Positions 25,515 to 34,093 are shown, numbered from the stretch's first letter. The stretch is 58,523 nucleotides of DNA from Candidatus Woesearchaeota archaeon (GCA_019322475.1 JAHWIN010000031.1:1-58523), one strand, 5' to 3'. Numbers and translations are program-made. Notes: generated by a model not told the origin, from the sequence alone.

Positions 25515-26168
25515 TTATCGCTTAGAATTATAATGGGTATATATCCCATGGCTTAAACCCAGTATCATTATCACGAACAGAAGGATAAAAAGGGCAAATA
25601 TGCCATCTTCTTTATTTTTGTTCAGGCTTACGCCAACAACATTCCCTGTTATGGGGAGGGGCTCTTTTTTCACAATGACAGTCCCTTTTCCTATCTTGGG
25701 GAATACCGCGTCAAAGTACCTGTGGGAGCCTTCCTGGGTGAACGTAAAGGAATACCTTTCTCCAGGGCTTAGCCTGGGCCCGTAGAAAAGCCGGGTGTAA
25801 GAAACTACCTTGTGGGGGGATGCGTCTTCATTGATCCAGACAACTGTTGTCCCGGGGGATATTATCACCTCTTTCGGGTCAAACTTCAGGTTTTTTATCC
25901 TTATGATAACTTCACCTATAGCTTCAGTCTCTTTTTCTTCAATCCCCTCAGGGGCTTTTTCAGGCGACTCTTCAACTGAAGGGGCGGTCTCTGTCTCTTC
26001 AGGTATTATGTCTTTCTGCTCTATGACCTCTTCAACAAGATATTTTTCCTCTTGAGCTTTTTTAGATCTAGAGACCTTATAGGCCGAGAAGATAAAGATG
26101 GATACAATCACCATGATAAGAAGAACAAGAACTATGAACAGATTTTTTTGTTTTGGTCCTGGCTTCAT
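25515..26168 (-). CDS. Membrane-anchored cupredoxin-fold protein
   Basis: 217 residues. An N-terminal membrane helix (FIVLVLLIMVIVSIFIF), a Glu-rich spacer (about 45-85), a cupredoxin fold (IIRIKNLKFDPKEVIISPG to GTVIVKK) and a C-terminal helix (FALFILLFVIMILGL) followed by NSKR. The domain would face outside. The first His ligand is in SPHKVV, but the loop that should hold Cys, His and Met reads SHRYFDAVFPKIG, so a type 1 copper site is unlikely. It is related in domain and FD motif to the genes at 23056 and 26262. Confidence 0.8.
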   Translation of the reverse strand: MKPGPKQKNLFIVLVLLIMVIVSIFIFSAYKVSRSKKAQEEKYLVEEVIEQKDIIPEETETAPSVEESPEKAPEGIEEKETEAIGEVIIRIKNLKFDPKEVIISPGTTVVWINEDASPHKVVSYTRLFYGPRLSPGERYSFTFTQEGSHRYFDAVFPKIGKGTVIVKKEPLPITGNVVGVSLNKNKEDGIFALFILLFVIMILGLSHGIYTHYNSKR

Positions 26169-26261
26169 GCCATAGCCTTTGATTTACCCATATAAATATC
26201 TTTGGTTTTTTAAAAAAAGAAAAATAAAGAAAAAGATAACAGTTTTTTGTGCTATGCAGGC

Positions 26262-26684
26262 CTATCCAGTTACAGTTATATATGCGCTTTTTTTGGAGAA
26301 TATATCGAATATCCTTATCTCTCCAGCTTCTTCTAATGTAACTTCATAGCTGCTTCCTTCTTCTATAACAGGGGTTGTTGACCCGTCGATGGTCATCTTA
26401 TGCCTTCCTTCGACAACCTTTAAGGATATCTTTGTCCCTGCAGCGACCTCAAGTTCAGCTGGGTCAAAGCCGGCGTTTGTTACGATCACCTCTGTTTCGA
26501 CAGCTCCTGATGGCATAACTCCAGGCATCTCCTCTGCCTCTGTTGGCATAACTCCCGGCGCTGAAGGTGTTGCCTCCGGCATTGCAGGTGGAGCTTCTGG
26601 TGCTGCAGGAGCCTCTTGCTGCTTTGTTGCACATCCTACCATAAGAACTATCATCAGAAGTGCAACCATATATATCGCTTTCAT
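26262..26684 (-). CDS. Short lipoprotein with a reduced cupredoxin fold
   Basis: 140 residues from ATG 26684, chosen for GAGGTG 6 nt upstream; an earlier in-frame codon at 26720 would add 12 residues before the signal. Lipobox LMVGC, then an Ala/Pro/Glu-rich low-complexity spacer (APAAPEAPPAMPEAT), then a cupredoxin-like domain: VTNAGFDPAELEVAAGTKI, GRHKMTI and IRIFDIFSKKSAYITV. The Cys ligand is absent and FD sits in its place, as in the two neighbouring paralogues. The spacer probably lifts the domain through the cell surface layer. Confidence 0.8.
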   Translation of the reverse strand: MKAIYMVALLMIVLMVGCATKQQEAPAAPEAPPAMPEATPSAPGVMPTEAEEMPGVMPSGAVETEVIVTNAGFDPAELEVAAGTKISLKVVEGRHKMTIDGSTTPVIEEGSSYEVTLEEAGEIRIFDIFSKKSAYITVTG

Positions 26685-26894
26685 TTTTTCACCTCGTAAT
26701 CTATGTTTTAGGATTAACAATCCTTATGTATGTCTTTTCTCCTCTACTTTATATATTTTTTGGTTTAAATCTTACGGCGGAGACCAACCGATAAAAAAGA
26801 AACAACATGGCTTTTTTGATCTTCTTTTTATAAAATAAAATATTTTATCTTCTTGCCTTTCTCATGAGGGTACTGCTATCATCCGGCAGCAGGC

Positions 26895-28808
26895 TTAATC
26901 CACTAGCCTGACCCAGTAGCCATACCCAGGAAGGAGGCGCTTGATGCTGTTAAGGCTCTCTTTTCTTCTTGCATAATAGCTTGACCAGACACTATCGTTA
27001 AAAGAATAGACAAGCGAGGAGTTTATCTTTGTCTCATCTATCAGCGCCTCATCCATGGAAGGATGCCCTATGAGGTTCCATCCAGGCTTTAGGCTTATGT
27101 TGTATGCGCTGAATTCTGTCCCTTGGATTTCAAGGGTATCGCTGCTGCCCATATCTATCCAGTATCCTCTTGTCTCATTTATCCTGTCCCCCTCTTTTAA
27201 CTCTATCCATCTTCCTTCCGAGTATGTCAGGATCCGGGTGTAGCCCCCTTCTATAGAACTTAAAGGAGCCGGGAGCGTCTTGTCAGCCAGGTTTAACGGG
27301 AAGGATATAAGGTTCCATCCCTTGTTCAGGCTGAAGCTTGCTGTAATCCCTGATATGACATCTTTCATGAGCATATTATTCGACTCAAGGCTCTCTTCCA
27401 CCTTGTTGCTGTAGTCTATGAATGCATATACCCTTTCTATATCTGAAGTGTCTGCATCAAAGCTTATGCTTACTGAAGATGAGGGAGCAAGGCGGTCGAA
27501 CAATGATCCTCCAATAGGGTTAAAGCCCTGGTCAAAAAGATCCAGGCTGAATTCCCAGGCATAGGCCTGCCCTTCATTAGCTATAACTGCATCAATCCCC
27601 TCATCGCTTATGTTCAGGGAACCGAAGGCAAGGTCAGGAAGCTCTGGCTTTTCAAAATCCCCGTAACTGTAGCTTTCTGTAGAGTATGCATCTGAAACAT
27701 GGTCGAGGACCACCCTATCTTTAATAAGCCGTATAAACCCGATCATATAAGGGCCGTTTATCCTGCTGCTGTAGATGTGGGTTCCATCTATCATCAGGCT
27801 TATGTTCTGCAGGCCTTTGCCGAGCGTGAACTCTTCGGAGGCATGTGTTATATACTCTCCTGACTGCCCCCTGAGCTCAATCTCTATCACATATGTACCT
27901 GACTCGTTGATGTCAAGGCTTGTGTTAATCTGGAGGAACTCAGCAAGGCTGTTGCTGTCCAGGTCTATCCCGGAGTCAGAGTAAGAATCCATCAGCATGC
28001 TTTGCTTGGCATCAAAATCATATAAGTTATAATCAAGGGGGTAATCGAAATAAAAATCATAGTTCCTTCCGTCCTCTATGGATATGAGGTATAATGATGG
28101 GGAGGCTATCCTCTTTTTCCTTATCTCTTTTCCATCAAAATCTATATAGATGCTGTTTATGCCTTCTTCCAGCTGATACTCCTTTTTTGAGCTTATCGTC
28201 CTGCTGTCTCCGATCAGGGCATTTATCCATGAACTTTCAACTGATGCAGAGGTTACTTCTGCATATATCCTTAACAAGTCATCCCTTAAGTCTGAATCTG
28301 TGTCTATAGGGCTGTAGGATGTTATCTCCAGGCCGATATCGGGCTTTTCATAAAGATCATTGTCAAAATAGAAGCTGAATGCATCCTCTTTCATGTAGAC
28401 TGCCAGGTAATCTTCCTGTATCCTAAGGCTCAGGTTATATTTTCCTTCCGGAAGCAGCCGGGCATCATAGCAGAGCTGGACCTCATTTTTTCCTTCATAC
28501 ATCCAGTATGCCTTACTTGTTGTGGCTATCATGTTGCCGCCATGGTATAGGTCTCCTGTAAACATGTAGCTTCCATCTTTATTATCCACGGTTATGTTGA
28601 TCACAAGAAGATCGTATAATGAGTTATGATCGGTGTCATTTCCGTAAAAGCTTATAGAGGTTACATCAATCCTTTCGGAGGAGTATGTAAAGTCATAAGA
28701 GCTTATCAGCTCTTCAATGGTTATTGATGAGGCTGGCCGGGTGGATGACAGCGAGATGACTACAATCAAAAGAATGTAAAGAATAACTTTCCTGAAACCC
28801 CCCAACAT
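26895..28808 (-). CDS. Secreted multidomain surface protein with GWNLI repeats
   Basis: 637 residues with a signal peptide (VILYILLIVVISLSSTRPASS). Several all-beta modules follow. Some contain xxY/INGPYxxxxIxL strings (SRINGPYMIGFIRL near residue 355) that recur in the gene at 41368. DSDSDG-like acidic loops (NDTDHNSLYDLL, DTDSDLRDDLL, GIDLDSNSLAEFL) resemble calcium-binding turns. A CARDB-like segment (about 395-485) is followed by two C-terminal copies of a module starting KGWNLISFP and PGWNLIGHP. No C-terminal membrane anchor is seen. I infer a cell-surface adhesin or matrix protein. Confidence 0.8.
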   Translation of the reverse strand: MLGGFRKVILYILLIVVISLSSTRPASSITIEELISSYDFTYSSERIDVTSISFYGNDTDHNSLYDLLVINITVDNKDGSYMFTGDLYHGGNMIATTSKAYWMYEGKNEVQLCYDARLLPEGKYNLSLRIQEDYLAVYMKEDAFSFYFDNDLYEKPDIGLEITSYSPIDTDSDLRDDLLRIYAEVTSASVESSWINALIGDSRTISSKKEYQLEEGINSIYIDFDGKEIRKKRIASPSLYLISIEDGRNYDFYFDYPLDYNLYDFDAKQSMLMDSYSDSGIDLDSNSLAEFLQINTSLDINESGTYVIEIELRGQSGEYITHASEEFTLGKGLQNISLMIDGTHIYSSRINGPYMIGFIRLIKDRVVLDHVSDAYSTESYSYGDFEKPELPDLAFGSLNISDEGIDAVIANEGQAYAWEFSLDLFDQGFNPIGGSLFDRLAPSSSVSISFDADTSDIERVYAFIDYSNKVEESLESNNMLMKDVISGITASFSLNKGWNLISFPLNLADKTLPAPLSSIEGGYTRILTYSEGRWIELKEGDRINETRGYWIDMGSSDTLEIQGTEFSAYNISLKPGWNLIGHPSMDEALIDETKINSSLVYSFNDSVWSSYYARRKESLNSIKRLLPGYGYWVRLVD

Positions 28809-28859
28809 TTTAGCTGCTTTAGGGTTGGTAAAGAGATATATAAGCCTTTTGTTTTTAGA

Positions 28860-29063
28860 GGGGTTGTTGCGGAATTCTCCTTTCAGTCGGAGTTAGCGCC
28901 TGGCTCGGCTGTACTGTTTTTAGGGGTAGCCGACGTCCCCCGACGGGTGTGTTAAACGCCATAAATTTACTTCGTAAATTTAATTCACCCCCCCTGTCGG
29001 CTTCATATAAGCATTAATAAGCCTCGCATAAATGGCGCTAACCCATCATTCCGCAACAACCCC
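28860..29063. mobile_element. MITE-like non-coding element with 16-bp TIRs and 10-bp flanking repeats
   Basis: Perfect terminal inverted repeats GGGGTTGTTGCGGAAT (28860-28875) and ATTCCGCAACAACCCC (29048-29063) enclose 204 bp. The flanks GTTTTTAGAG at 28851-28860 and 29064-29073 are identical, as expected of a target-site duplication (the last G of the left copy is shared with the repeat). There is no transposase frame. Nested arms GTTAGCGCC/GGCGCTAAC (28892-28900, 29034-29042) and a perfect hairpin TAAATTTAC-TTC-GTAAATTTA (28962-28982) let nearly the whole element fold on itself. It lies between a surface-protein promoter and the 3' end of a small membrane protein gene. Confidence 0.75.
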
Positions 29064-29078
29064 GTTTTTAGAGCAGCT

Positions 29079-29351
29079 TTATTTGTTGTGCACCTCATAT
29101 CTTAACAGCTTGATCTCTTCTACCTGGTTCTCTATCATCACCTTCAGCTCTTCTTTCATGTTCTCATTAACCGCTGCGGATATGACCATAAGTATCATAA
29201 GAAGCCATAAGAATACTGCCTGGATAAGGTCCCACGAAAGATTTTTTTCTATGAGGATCATCCTGTGAATGCTTATATAGCCTATCACGATCAATGCTAT
29301 CCCTATGCCTAACAGGATCATCTCAAAAGGATTGGGCTTTCTTTTTACCAA
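29079..29351 (-). CDS. Small membrane protein with C-terminal coiled coil
   Basis: 90 residues from a TTG codon at 29351. A TATA-like ATATTTAAATA lies about 25 bp upstream, supporting a leaderless TTG start; ATG at 29321 is the alternative. Two hydrophobic helices (MILLGIGIALIVIGYI and AVFLWLLMILMVISAAV) precede a Glu/Lys-rich amphipathic helix (MKEELKVMIENQVEEIKLL) facing the cytoplasm. No family recognised. The MITE-like element ends 15 bp from its stop. Confidence 0.6.
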   Translation of the reverse strand: MVKRKPNPFEMILLGIGIALIVIGYISIHRMILIEKNLSWDLIQAVFLWLLMILMVISAAVNENMKEELKVMIENQVEEIKLLRYEVHNK

Positions 29352-29494
29352 TGTTCCCTTTAGGATTTTACTTGTATTTAAATATTATGGAAATTTTTTG
29401 GCTGTTTGGGATACACGGCAAACTGCGAGTATCCCAGCAGCCCCTTGCGCCTCTTTCAGATAAATATTTAAAATATGCCTCCTTAATCTTTTCA

Positions 29495-30292
29495 ATGGCA
29501 ATCGTGAGGATAGATATAAACAAGCCGGTGGAACAGAACGCTTCAGCTTATTATGACGGAGCCAAGAAGATAAAGAAGAAGATAGCAGGGGCCAGAGAGG
29601 CTTTAGAGGAAACAAGGCATAAGCTGAAGAAACTGGAAAAAGAGCAGGAAAGGCATTCAAGAGAAGCAGCTTTGGAGATGGAGAAAAAAGCAGGATCTGC
29701 AGCCGGGGCCAGGAAGGAATGGTATGATAAGTTCAGGTGGTTCATATCTTCAGAGGGTTTTTTGGTCATAGGGGGCAGGGACGCAACTACCAATGAGATA
29801 CTTGTAAAGAAACACACGTCAAAGGGCGACCTTGTTTTCCATACCGATATGGTGGGGAGCCCTTTTTTTGCGGTGCAGGCCGGCAACAAGAAGGTAGGCA
29901 AGAAGACTATCCAGGAGGCTGCTGATGCTACAGCAGCCTTTTCAAGGGCATGGAAGATGGGGATGCAGAACTCCTCTGTTTTTTACTGCACTCCTGAACA
30001 GCTGACCAAGGAAGCCCCTTCAGGGGAGTATGTTCCCAGGGGAGGATTCATCACAAAGGGGAAGCTCAATTATATAGACAACAGGGCCAATTGTGCTGTC
30101 GGCATCTATAACGGAAAGGTGATGGCTGGGCCTGTAGAGGCTGTAAAGAAAAACTGCGAGAAATATGTTGAGATAAAACAGGGGAGGGATAAGGCAAGCG
30201 CCGTTGCAAAAAATATCCAGAAGAAGATAGGCGGGAATATAGATGAGATAATAAGGGCGCTGCCAAGCGGCGGATGCAGGATCAGCAAGTGA
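29495..30292 (+). CDS. NFACT-R domain protein (C-terminal part of RqcH/Rqc2 type)
   Basis: 265 residues from ATG 29495, 25 bp after a TATA-like TAAATATTTAAAA. Residues 20-75 form a charged coiled coil (KIKKKIAGAREALEETRHK). The NFACT-R RNA-binding domain follows: FRWFISSEGFLVIGGRDA, EILVKKHTSKGDLVFHTD, GSPFF and ISYxxPEQLTKEAPSGEYVPRGGF-like strings. Full-length RqcH binds stalled 50S-tRNA and adds alanine tails. Here the NFACT-N and helix-hairpin-helix parts are missing, so either they are encoded elsewhere or this short form has another task. It is followed by a cysteine-cluster protein in the same direction. Confidence 0.82.
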   Translation: MAIVRIDINKPVEQNASAYYDGAKKIKKKIAGAREALEETRHKLKKLEKEQERHSREAALEMEKKAGSAAGARKEWYDKFRWFISSEGFLVIGGRDATTNEILVKKHTSKGDLVFHTDMVGSPFFAVQAGNKKVGKKTIQEAADATAAFSRAWKMGMQNSSVFYCTPEQLTKEAPSGEYVPRGGFITKGKLNYIDNRANCAVGIYNGKVMAGPVEAVKKNCEKYVEIKQGRDKASAVAKNIQKKIGGNIDEIIRALPSGGCRISK

Positions 30293-30336
30293 GCTAATGC
30301 CCCCCGATCCCTGAGATCTTAACATAGCGATTTAAG

Positions 30337-31119
30337 ATGACCTTGAAATTCAAATGCACACAATGCGGACAATGCTGCAGCCATATAAGGGGCATGATCT
30401 CTGAAAGCGAGAAGGGGTTTTTGCAGGAGTATGCTTATGGGAAGCTTCCCCTGATCCAGCTTTTTCCTGTAGAGAGGATGTCTTTTCCGCTCTTTGATTT
30501 TGAAGCAAGGCGCTTTAAGGAATGGGAGAAAAAGGCCAAATCAGGAGCTAAGATAGAGCCTTCGAGAGTCCTTTTTGACCTGAAGTCAAACAGGTCTGTC
30601 GTGTTCGCCTATTATATGGACCATACAAGCTGCCCTTTCCTGAAGGGAGGGCGATGCCTTATATATGACAGGAAGAGGGCATTCATATGCAGGATGTTCC
30701 CCTTTAACAGGGGGCCTTTCCTTGAGACAGGGGAAGAGCTGAAGAAGGAAGATATGTTTGGATCCTGCAAGGAAGCAGAGGGCATAATATCCAGCCTGGA
30801 TATGAAGGATAAAAAAAGGATGGTGAGCCAGCTGTACAGCGCATTTGGCGACGACCTTCTTGATGTTATAGAGTATGACCATATCTCCCAATGGACCAAC
30901 AGGATGGCTGTAGATATGATAAGATTGGGGAAGGTGAGGCCTGCAATGAACTACCCTTACAAGCATCTTCTGAAGAGGATAATGGGCTCTGAGAAGACAG
31001 ACCTTATGGACTTTCTTGTTGAGGAAGGGATAAAAACAAGGGAAGAGATAGAAAATTTAATAAACAGGGCGGATAATAATATTGACGCTAAAGAGATATT
31101 GGCGGGGTTTTTGGGATGA
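30337..31119 (+). CDS. YkgJ-type cysteine-cluster protein
   Basis: 260 residues. The N-terminal CTQCGQCCSHIRG and the later CPFLKGGRCLIYDRKRAFICRMFPF give the CxxCxxCC-C-C pattern of the YkgJ/CxxCxxCC family, which binds Zn or an Fe-S cluster. The role of the family is poorly known. The C-terminal 110 residues are helical and charged. It is followed after 38 bp by the NAD(P)H-hydrate epimerase gene, so the two may be cotranscribed. A second, shorter member lies at 48407. Confidence 0.82.
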   Translation: MTLKFKCTQCGQCCSHIRGMISESEKGFLQEYAYGKLPLIQLFPVERMSFPLFDFEARRFKEWEKKAKSGAKIEPSRVLFDLKSNRSVVFAYYMDHTSCPFLKGGRCLIYDRKRAFICRMFPFNRGPFLETGEELKKEDMFGSCKEAEGIISSLDMKDKKRMVSQLYSAFGDDLLDVIEYDHISQWTNRMAVDMIRLGKVRPAMNYPYKHLLKRIMGSEKTDLMDFLVEEGIKTREEIENLINRADNNIDAKEILAGFLG

Positions 31120-31157
31120 ATCGTTTGCTGTTGCATTAGTGGTGGTGAGGAGGAAAA

Positions 31158-31778
31158 ATGATGATAACTTCAGCTGAGATGAGGGATCTTGAAGATAATT
31201 GCGGGATATCAAAGCTTCAGCTAATGGCAAATGCCGGAAAAGGGATATATGAAACGCTTAACAGCAGGTTTCCTGACCTTGCAGATAAGAGGATATTGAT
31301 AGTTTCTTATCATGGGAACAATGGAGGGGACGGATTTGTTGCAGCCCGCCACCTTTGCGAAAAGGCAGAGACAGACATCCTTTTTATAGGTGATGAGAAC
31401 AAGCTTAAGGATGAGGCAAGGGCAAACTATGCAAGGGCGGAGAACAATAACAGGATACAGCTTTTTTTGCAGCCTGAGGGGATAGATTTTGATGCTTATG
31501 ACATAATCATAGACGCTTTACTGGGGATAGGGGCCAGAGGGGAGCTCAAGGAGCCTATAGCTTCTATAGTTGAAAGCATCAATGATTCATCATCATTTAA
31601 GGTATCTGTCGATGTGCCTACAGGGATGGACGCTGACACAGGGGAATCTTACGGAAAGCATGTGGATCCTGACCTGATAATAACATTTCATGACATAAAG
31701 AAAGGATTAGAGGCGCTTAAGGACAAGACGGTCATAGTGGACATAGGGATAAAAAGAGGTGATAAGGATGTACAATAA
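31158..31778 (+). CDS. nnrE: NAD(P)H-hydrate epimerase (YjeF N-terminal type), stand-alone
   Basis: 206 residues. It starts with ITSAEMRDLEDNCGIS and has VSYHGNNGGDGFVAARHL (the GNGGDG site), DALLGIGARGELKEP and DVPTGMDADTG, all YjeF N-terminal signatures. The enzyme epimerises damaged S/R-NADHX so that the dehydratase can repair it. Most archaea fuse it to the dehydratase; here the dehydratase is a separate gene at 32060, with a small membrane protein between. GAGGAGG lies 5 nt before the ATG. Confidence 0.9.
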   Translation: MMITSAEMRDLEDNCGISKLQLMANAGKGIYETLNSRFPDLADKRILIVSYHGNNGGDGFVAARHLCEKAETDILFIGDENKLKDEARANYARAENNNRIQLFLQPEGIDFDAYDIIIDALLGIGARGELKEPIASIVESINDSSSFKVSVDVPTGMDADTGESYGKHVDPDLIITFHDIKKGLEALKDKTVIVDIGIKRGDKDVQ

Positions 31779-31995
31779 GTGCTTTGGAAGCGGATTGATC
31801 TCTGCAATAGCTACATGGGGTTTTTTTGCCCTGCTTCTTACCCTGCTGAAGGTTGAGAACGCCCAGGTGAATGCAGTATGGCTTACACTGCTTGCAGTTG
31901 CTGCTGTATTTTTCTGCCCTGTGATGAACAAGGATATATTAAAGTGTTGCGGGAAGAAGGCTGGCGAAGGAAAAAACGGGAAGAAAGGGAAGTGA
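31768..31995 (+). CDS. Small two-helix membrane protein
   Basis: 75 residues from ATG 31768, chosen for GAGGTGAT upstream; it overlaps the nnrE stop by 11 bp. Two hydrophobic helices (SAIATWGFFALLLTLL and VNAVWLTLLAVAAVFF) are followed by CPVMNKDILKCCGKK and a Lys/Gly-rich tail. There are three Cys after the second helix. I do not recognise a family. Its place between the two halves of a normally fused repair enzyme is probably incidental. Confidence 0.65.
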   Translation: MYNKCFGSGLISAIATWGFFALLLTLLKVENAQVNAVWLTLLAVAAVFFCPVMNKDILKCCGKKAGEGKNGKKGK

Positions 31996-32059
31996 GCGGC
32001 TGACTTCTAGGTAGGGCTTATAGCAATAGATTTAAATATCTACTTTCCTATGGTGTATA

Positions 32060-32872
32060 ATGATGAAGGCCATAACAAGGAAGGATATAAGGCTGCCAAG
32101 GAGGGCTTTAGGCAGCCATAAAGGGGATAATGGAAGGGTTCTTGTAATAGGGGGCAGCAGGGATTATGTTGGTGCAGCTGCTTTGGCAGGGATCGCTGCC
32201 CTCAGGTCAGGGGCAGACTGGGTAACTGTCGCTGCTCCTGAAAAGGCAGGATATGCTATAAACGCCTTAAGTGCTGACCTTGTAGTAAAAAAATATAAAG
32301 GGGATCATTTTCGTGTTTCCCATGTTAAGGGACTATTGGAGCTTGAGAGACAGTTTGATTCTGTGCTTATCGGAAATGGCATAGGCATCAAGGCAGGGCC
32401 TTTTGTAAGGAAATATGTAAATGGAAGCAGAAAGCCATTGGTGATAGACGCTGATGCTATAAAGGTAGTTTCTATAAAAGATGTTAATAACGCTATACTT
32501 ACTCCCCATAGGAGGGAGCTGGACATATTTCTGAAGAACAGCGGCATCAAGGAAGGGGCGCTTAGAAAGAGAATAGGCCGTAATGTTATATTATTGAAAG
32601 GAAGGACAGACAGGATAATAAGCTCTGCTAAGGAATATTATAACAAGACCGGCAATCCAGGGATGACAAAGGCCGGGACAGGAGACGTTTTAGCGGGGCT
32701 GTGTGCCGGGTTTTTAGGGCAGGGCTTGAGCTTACTGCAGTCTGCTGTGAATGCCGCTTACTTTAACGGGCTGGCAGGGGACATACTCTTAAGGAAGAAA
32801 AAGGGGTTTACTTACCTTGCTTCAGACCTGGCTGATGAGCTCAGTAGGATTCTAAGAAAGCATAAGGTTTAG
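32060..32872 (+). CDS. nnrD: ADP/ATP-dependent NAD(P)H-hydrate dehydratase, stand-alone
   Basis: 270 residues. It has the ribokinase-like YjeF C-terminal fold: HKGDNGRVLVIGGSRDYVGAAALAG, GADWVTVAAP, IDADAIK, ILTPHRREL and the catalytic NPGMTKAGTGDVLAGLCAG. It dehydrates S-NAD(P)HX back to NAD(P)H at the cost of a nucleotide. A TATA-like TTTAAATAT about 25 bp upstream suggests its own leaderless transcript (ATG 32060 or 32063). It works with the epimerase at 31158. Confidence 0.93.
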   Translation: MMKAITRKDIRLPRRALGSHKGDNGRVLVIGGSRDYVGAAALAGIAALRSGADWVTVAAPEKAGYAINALSADLVVKKYKGDHFRVSHVKGLLELERQFDSVLIGNGIGIKAGPFVRKYVNGSRKPLVIDADAIKVVSIKDVNNAILTPHRRELDIFLKNSGIKEGALRKRIGRNVILLKGRTDRIISSAKEYYNKTGNPGMTKAGTGDVLAGLCAGFLGQGLSLLQSAVNAAYFNGLAGDILLRKKKGFTYLASDLADELSRILRKHKV

Positions 32873-32966
32873 ATTCTATCTTTCACAAATAATTTAAACG
32901 CTTCTGCACTTCTCTATTCTTTTGTTGCTTTGGGAACTATAATGGAAGGGCTTAATTCAGGATAAA

Positions 32967-33431
32967 ATGATATACCAGATAAGTCAGAAGATAAGTCGGT
33001 TTTATGACAACGCTCCTCTTCTTTTTTCTTTGGGAGTAGCTTATGGGACCATCAACCTAGTAGCTTTGGTGGGCATCGCCGAAGGGGCTGGAAGAAGGAC
33101 GATAGAGGGAATGATGATAGAACCGGTTGCTTATGTGAGCTCTAATCTAGCAACTCAACCAGGCATTGTTGGTGGGGCTGGAAGAAGGACGAGAGAACCA
33201 ACTTTGGACTTTGTTTTGCAACAATCTAATCCTAGTGGGAGCAGCTTCTTTGTTCCCCCTAAGCCACCATCACAGTGGGGCGCTTCCTGTGCATTGATAT
33301 ATGCTCCAGACCTATCTCCTGAAGTGGTGAAAGAGATCAATCAAAAATATGCTCCTCCGGGCAAGGAGCTTTTTGCAGTCTATCCATTTTTTAATGAGAG
33401 GTGTTTTCTCTGGCAATGGAAGTTGAAGTAA
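32967..33431 (+). CDS. Unknown protein with one membrane segment
   Basis: 154 residues. A hydrophobic stretch (LLFSLGVAYGTINLVALVGIAEG) near residues 19-41 is followed by two copies of GAGRRTxE (EGAGRRTIEG and GGAGRRTREP) about 30 residues apart. The C-terminal half holds WGASCALIYAPDLSPEVVKEIN. No family is recognised. Codon use is more AT-rich and less AGG/ATA-biased than its neighbours, as in the genes at 40667 and 50729, which may mean recent acquisition. That it is a real gene is likely, not certain. Confidence 0.5.
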   Translation: MIYQISQKISRFYDNAPLLFSLGVAYGTINLVALVGIAEGAGRRTIEGMMIEPVAYVSSNLATQPGIVGGAGRRTREPTLDFVLQQSNPSGSSFFVPPKPPSQWGASCALIYAPDLSPEVVKEINQKYAPPGKELFAVYPFFNERCFLWQWKLK

Positions 33432-33542
33432 TCTTTACTTATTTTTCTTAGGCTTGCATATTTCTTGGCAGAGCCAGAATCCCAGTTTAACCAAAGCCCA
33501 CAGTAAGATTTATAAATAAATGCCCTATTCCAGATACTGCAA

Positions 33543-33851
33543 ATGAAAATACCCAAGCTAATAAAGAGATACTGCAGGCACTGCAAGAAGCATACAGAGC
33601 ATAAGGTAGCTCAGACCAAAAGGGGCAGCCCAAGGAGCATGAGCTATGGCAGCAAGGTAAGGGCAAAGAGGAGAGGGGCAGCCAGGGGGATAGGCAACAG
33701 AGGCAGGTATTCAAAGAAAGCGATAACAAAGTTCAAGATGACAGGGAAGAAGATGACAAAGAAGACTGACTTAAGATACAGCTGCAAGGAATGCAAAAAG
33801 ACTACAGTCCAGAGACAGGGAATAAGGGCTAAGAGAGTAGAGTTCATTTAA
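33543..33851 (+). CDS. rpl44e: Ribosomal protein L44e (eL42)
   Basis: 102 residues. CRHCKKHTEH near the start and CKECKKTT near the end form the zinc ribbon of the archaeal/eukaryotic protein. It lies at the E site of the 50S subunit. A TATA-like TTTATAAATA at 33509-33518 lies 25 bp before the ATG. First gene of the conserved archaeal order L44e-S27e-aIF2a-Nop10-PAC2. Confidence 0.95.
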   Translation: MKIPKLIKRYCRHCKKHTEHKVAQTKRGSPRSMSYGSKVRAKRRGAARGIGNRGRYSKKAITKFKMTGKKMTKKTDLRYSCKECKKTTVQRQGIRAKRVEFI

Positions 33852-33904
33852 TTTCTATCATATGGTCCGATAGGGACAAGGCATAACTATAAAGGGGATA
33901 AACA

Positions 33905-34090
33905 ATGAAGCAAATGAAAGAGCCGTCAAGCAAATTCATAAAGGTAAGGTGCCCTAAGTGCAAGAATGAGCAGATAGTTTTCGGCAAGGTCACTTCGCAG
34001 GTAAACTGCCTGGTCTGCAGCAAGAAGATAGCTGACCCTACCGGCGGCAAGGCAAAGGTCAAGGCGCGTATCCTGGAAGTTTTAGAATAG
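33905..34090 (+). CDS. rps27e: Ribosomal protein S27e (eS27)
   Basis: 61 residues with a zinc ribbon: VRCPKCKNEQIVF and VNCLVCSKKIADPTGGKAKV. This is the normal archaeal length. The stop lies 3 bp before aIF2 alpha. Confidence 0.95.
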   Translation: MKQMKEPSSKFIKVRCPKCKNEQIVFGKVTSQVNCLVCSKKIADPTGGKAKVKARILEVLE

Positions 34091-34093
34091 AAG

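Noticed and set aside
26828..26850. AT-only palindrome ATAAAATATTTTAT
   Set aside because: Such palindromes arise by chance in AT-rich spacers; it may be part of the end of the 26895 gene's transcript, but there is no further evidence.
28930..29268. Plus-strand open frame of 78 codons at 29032-29268
   Set aside because: It starts in the MITE-like element and runs antisense to the small membrane protein; no ribosome site fits.
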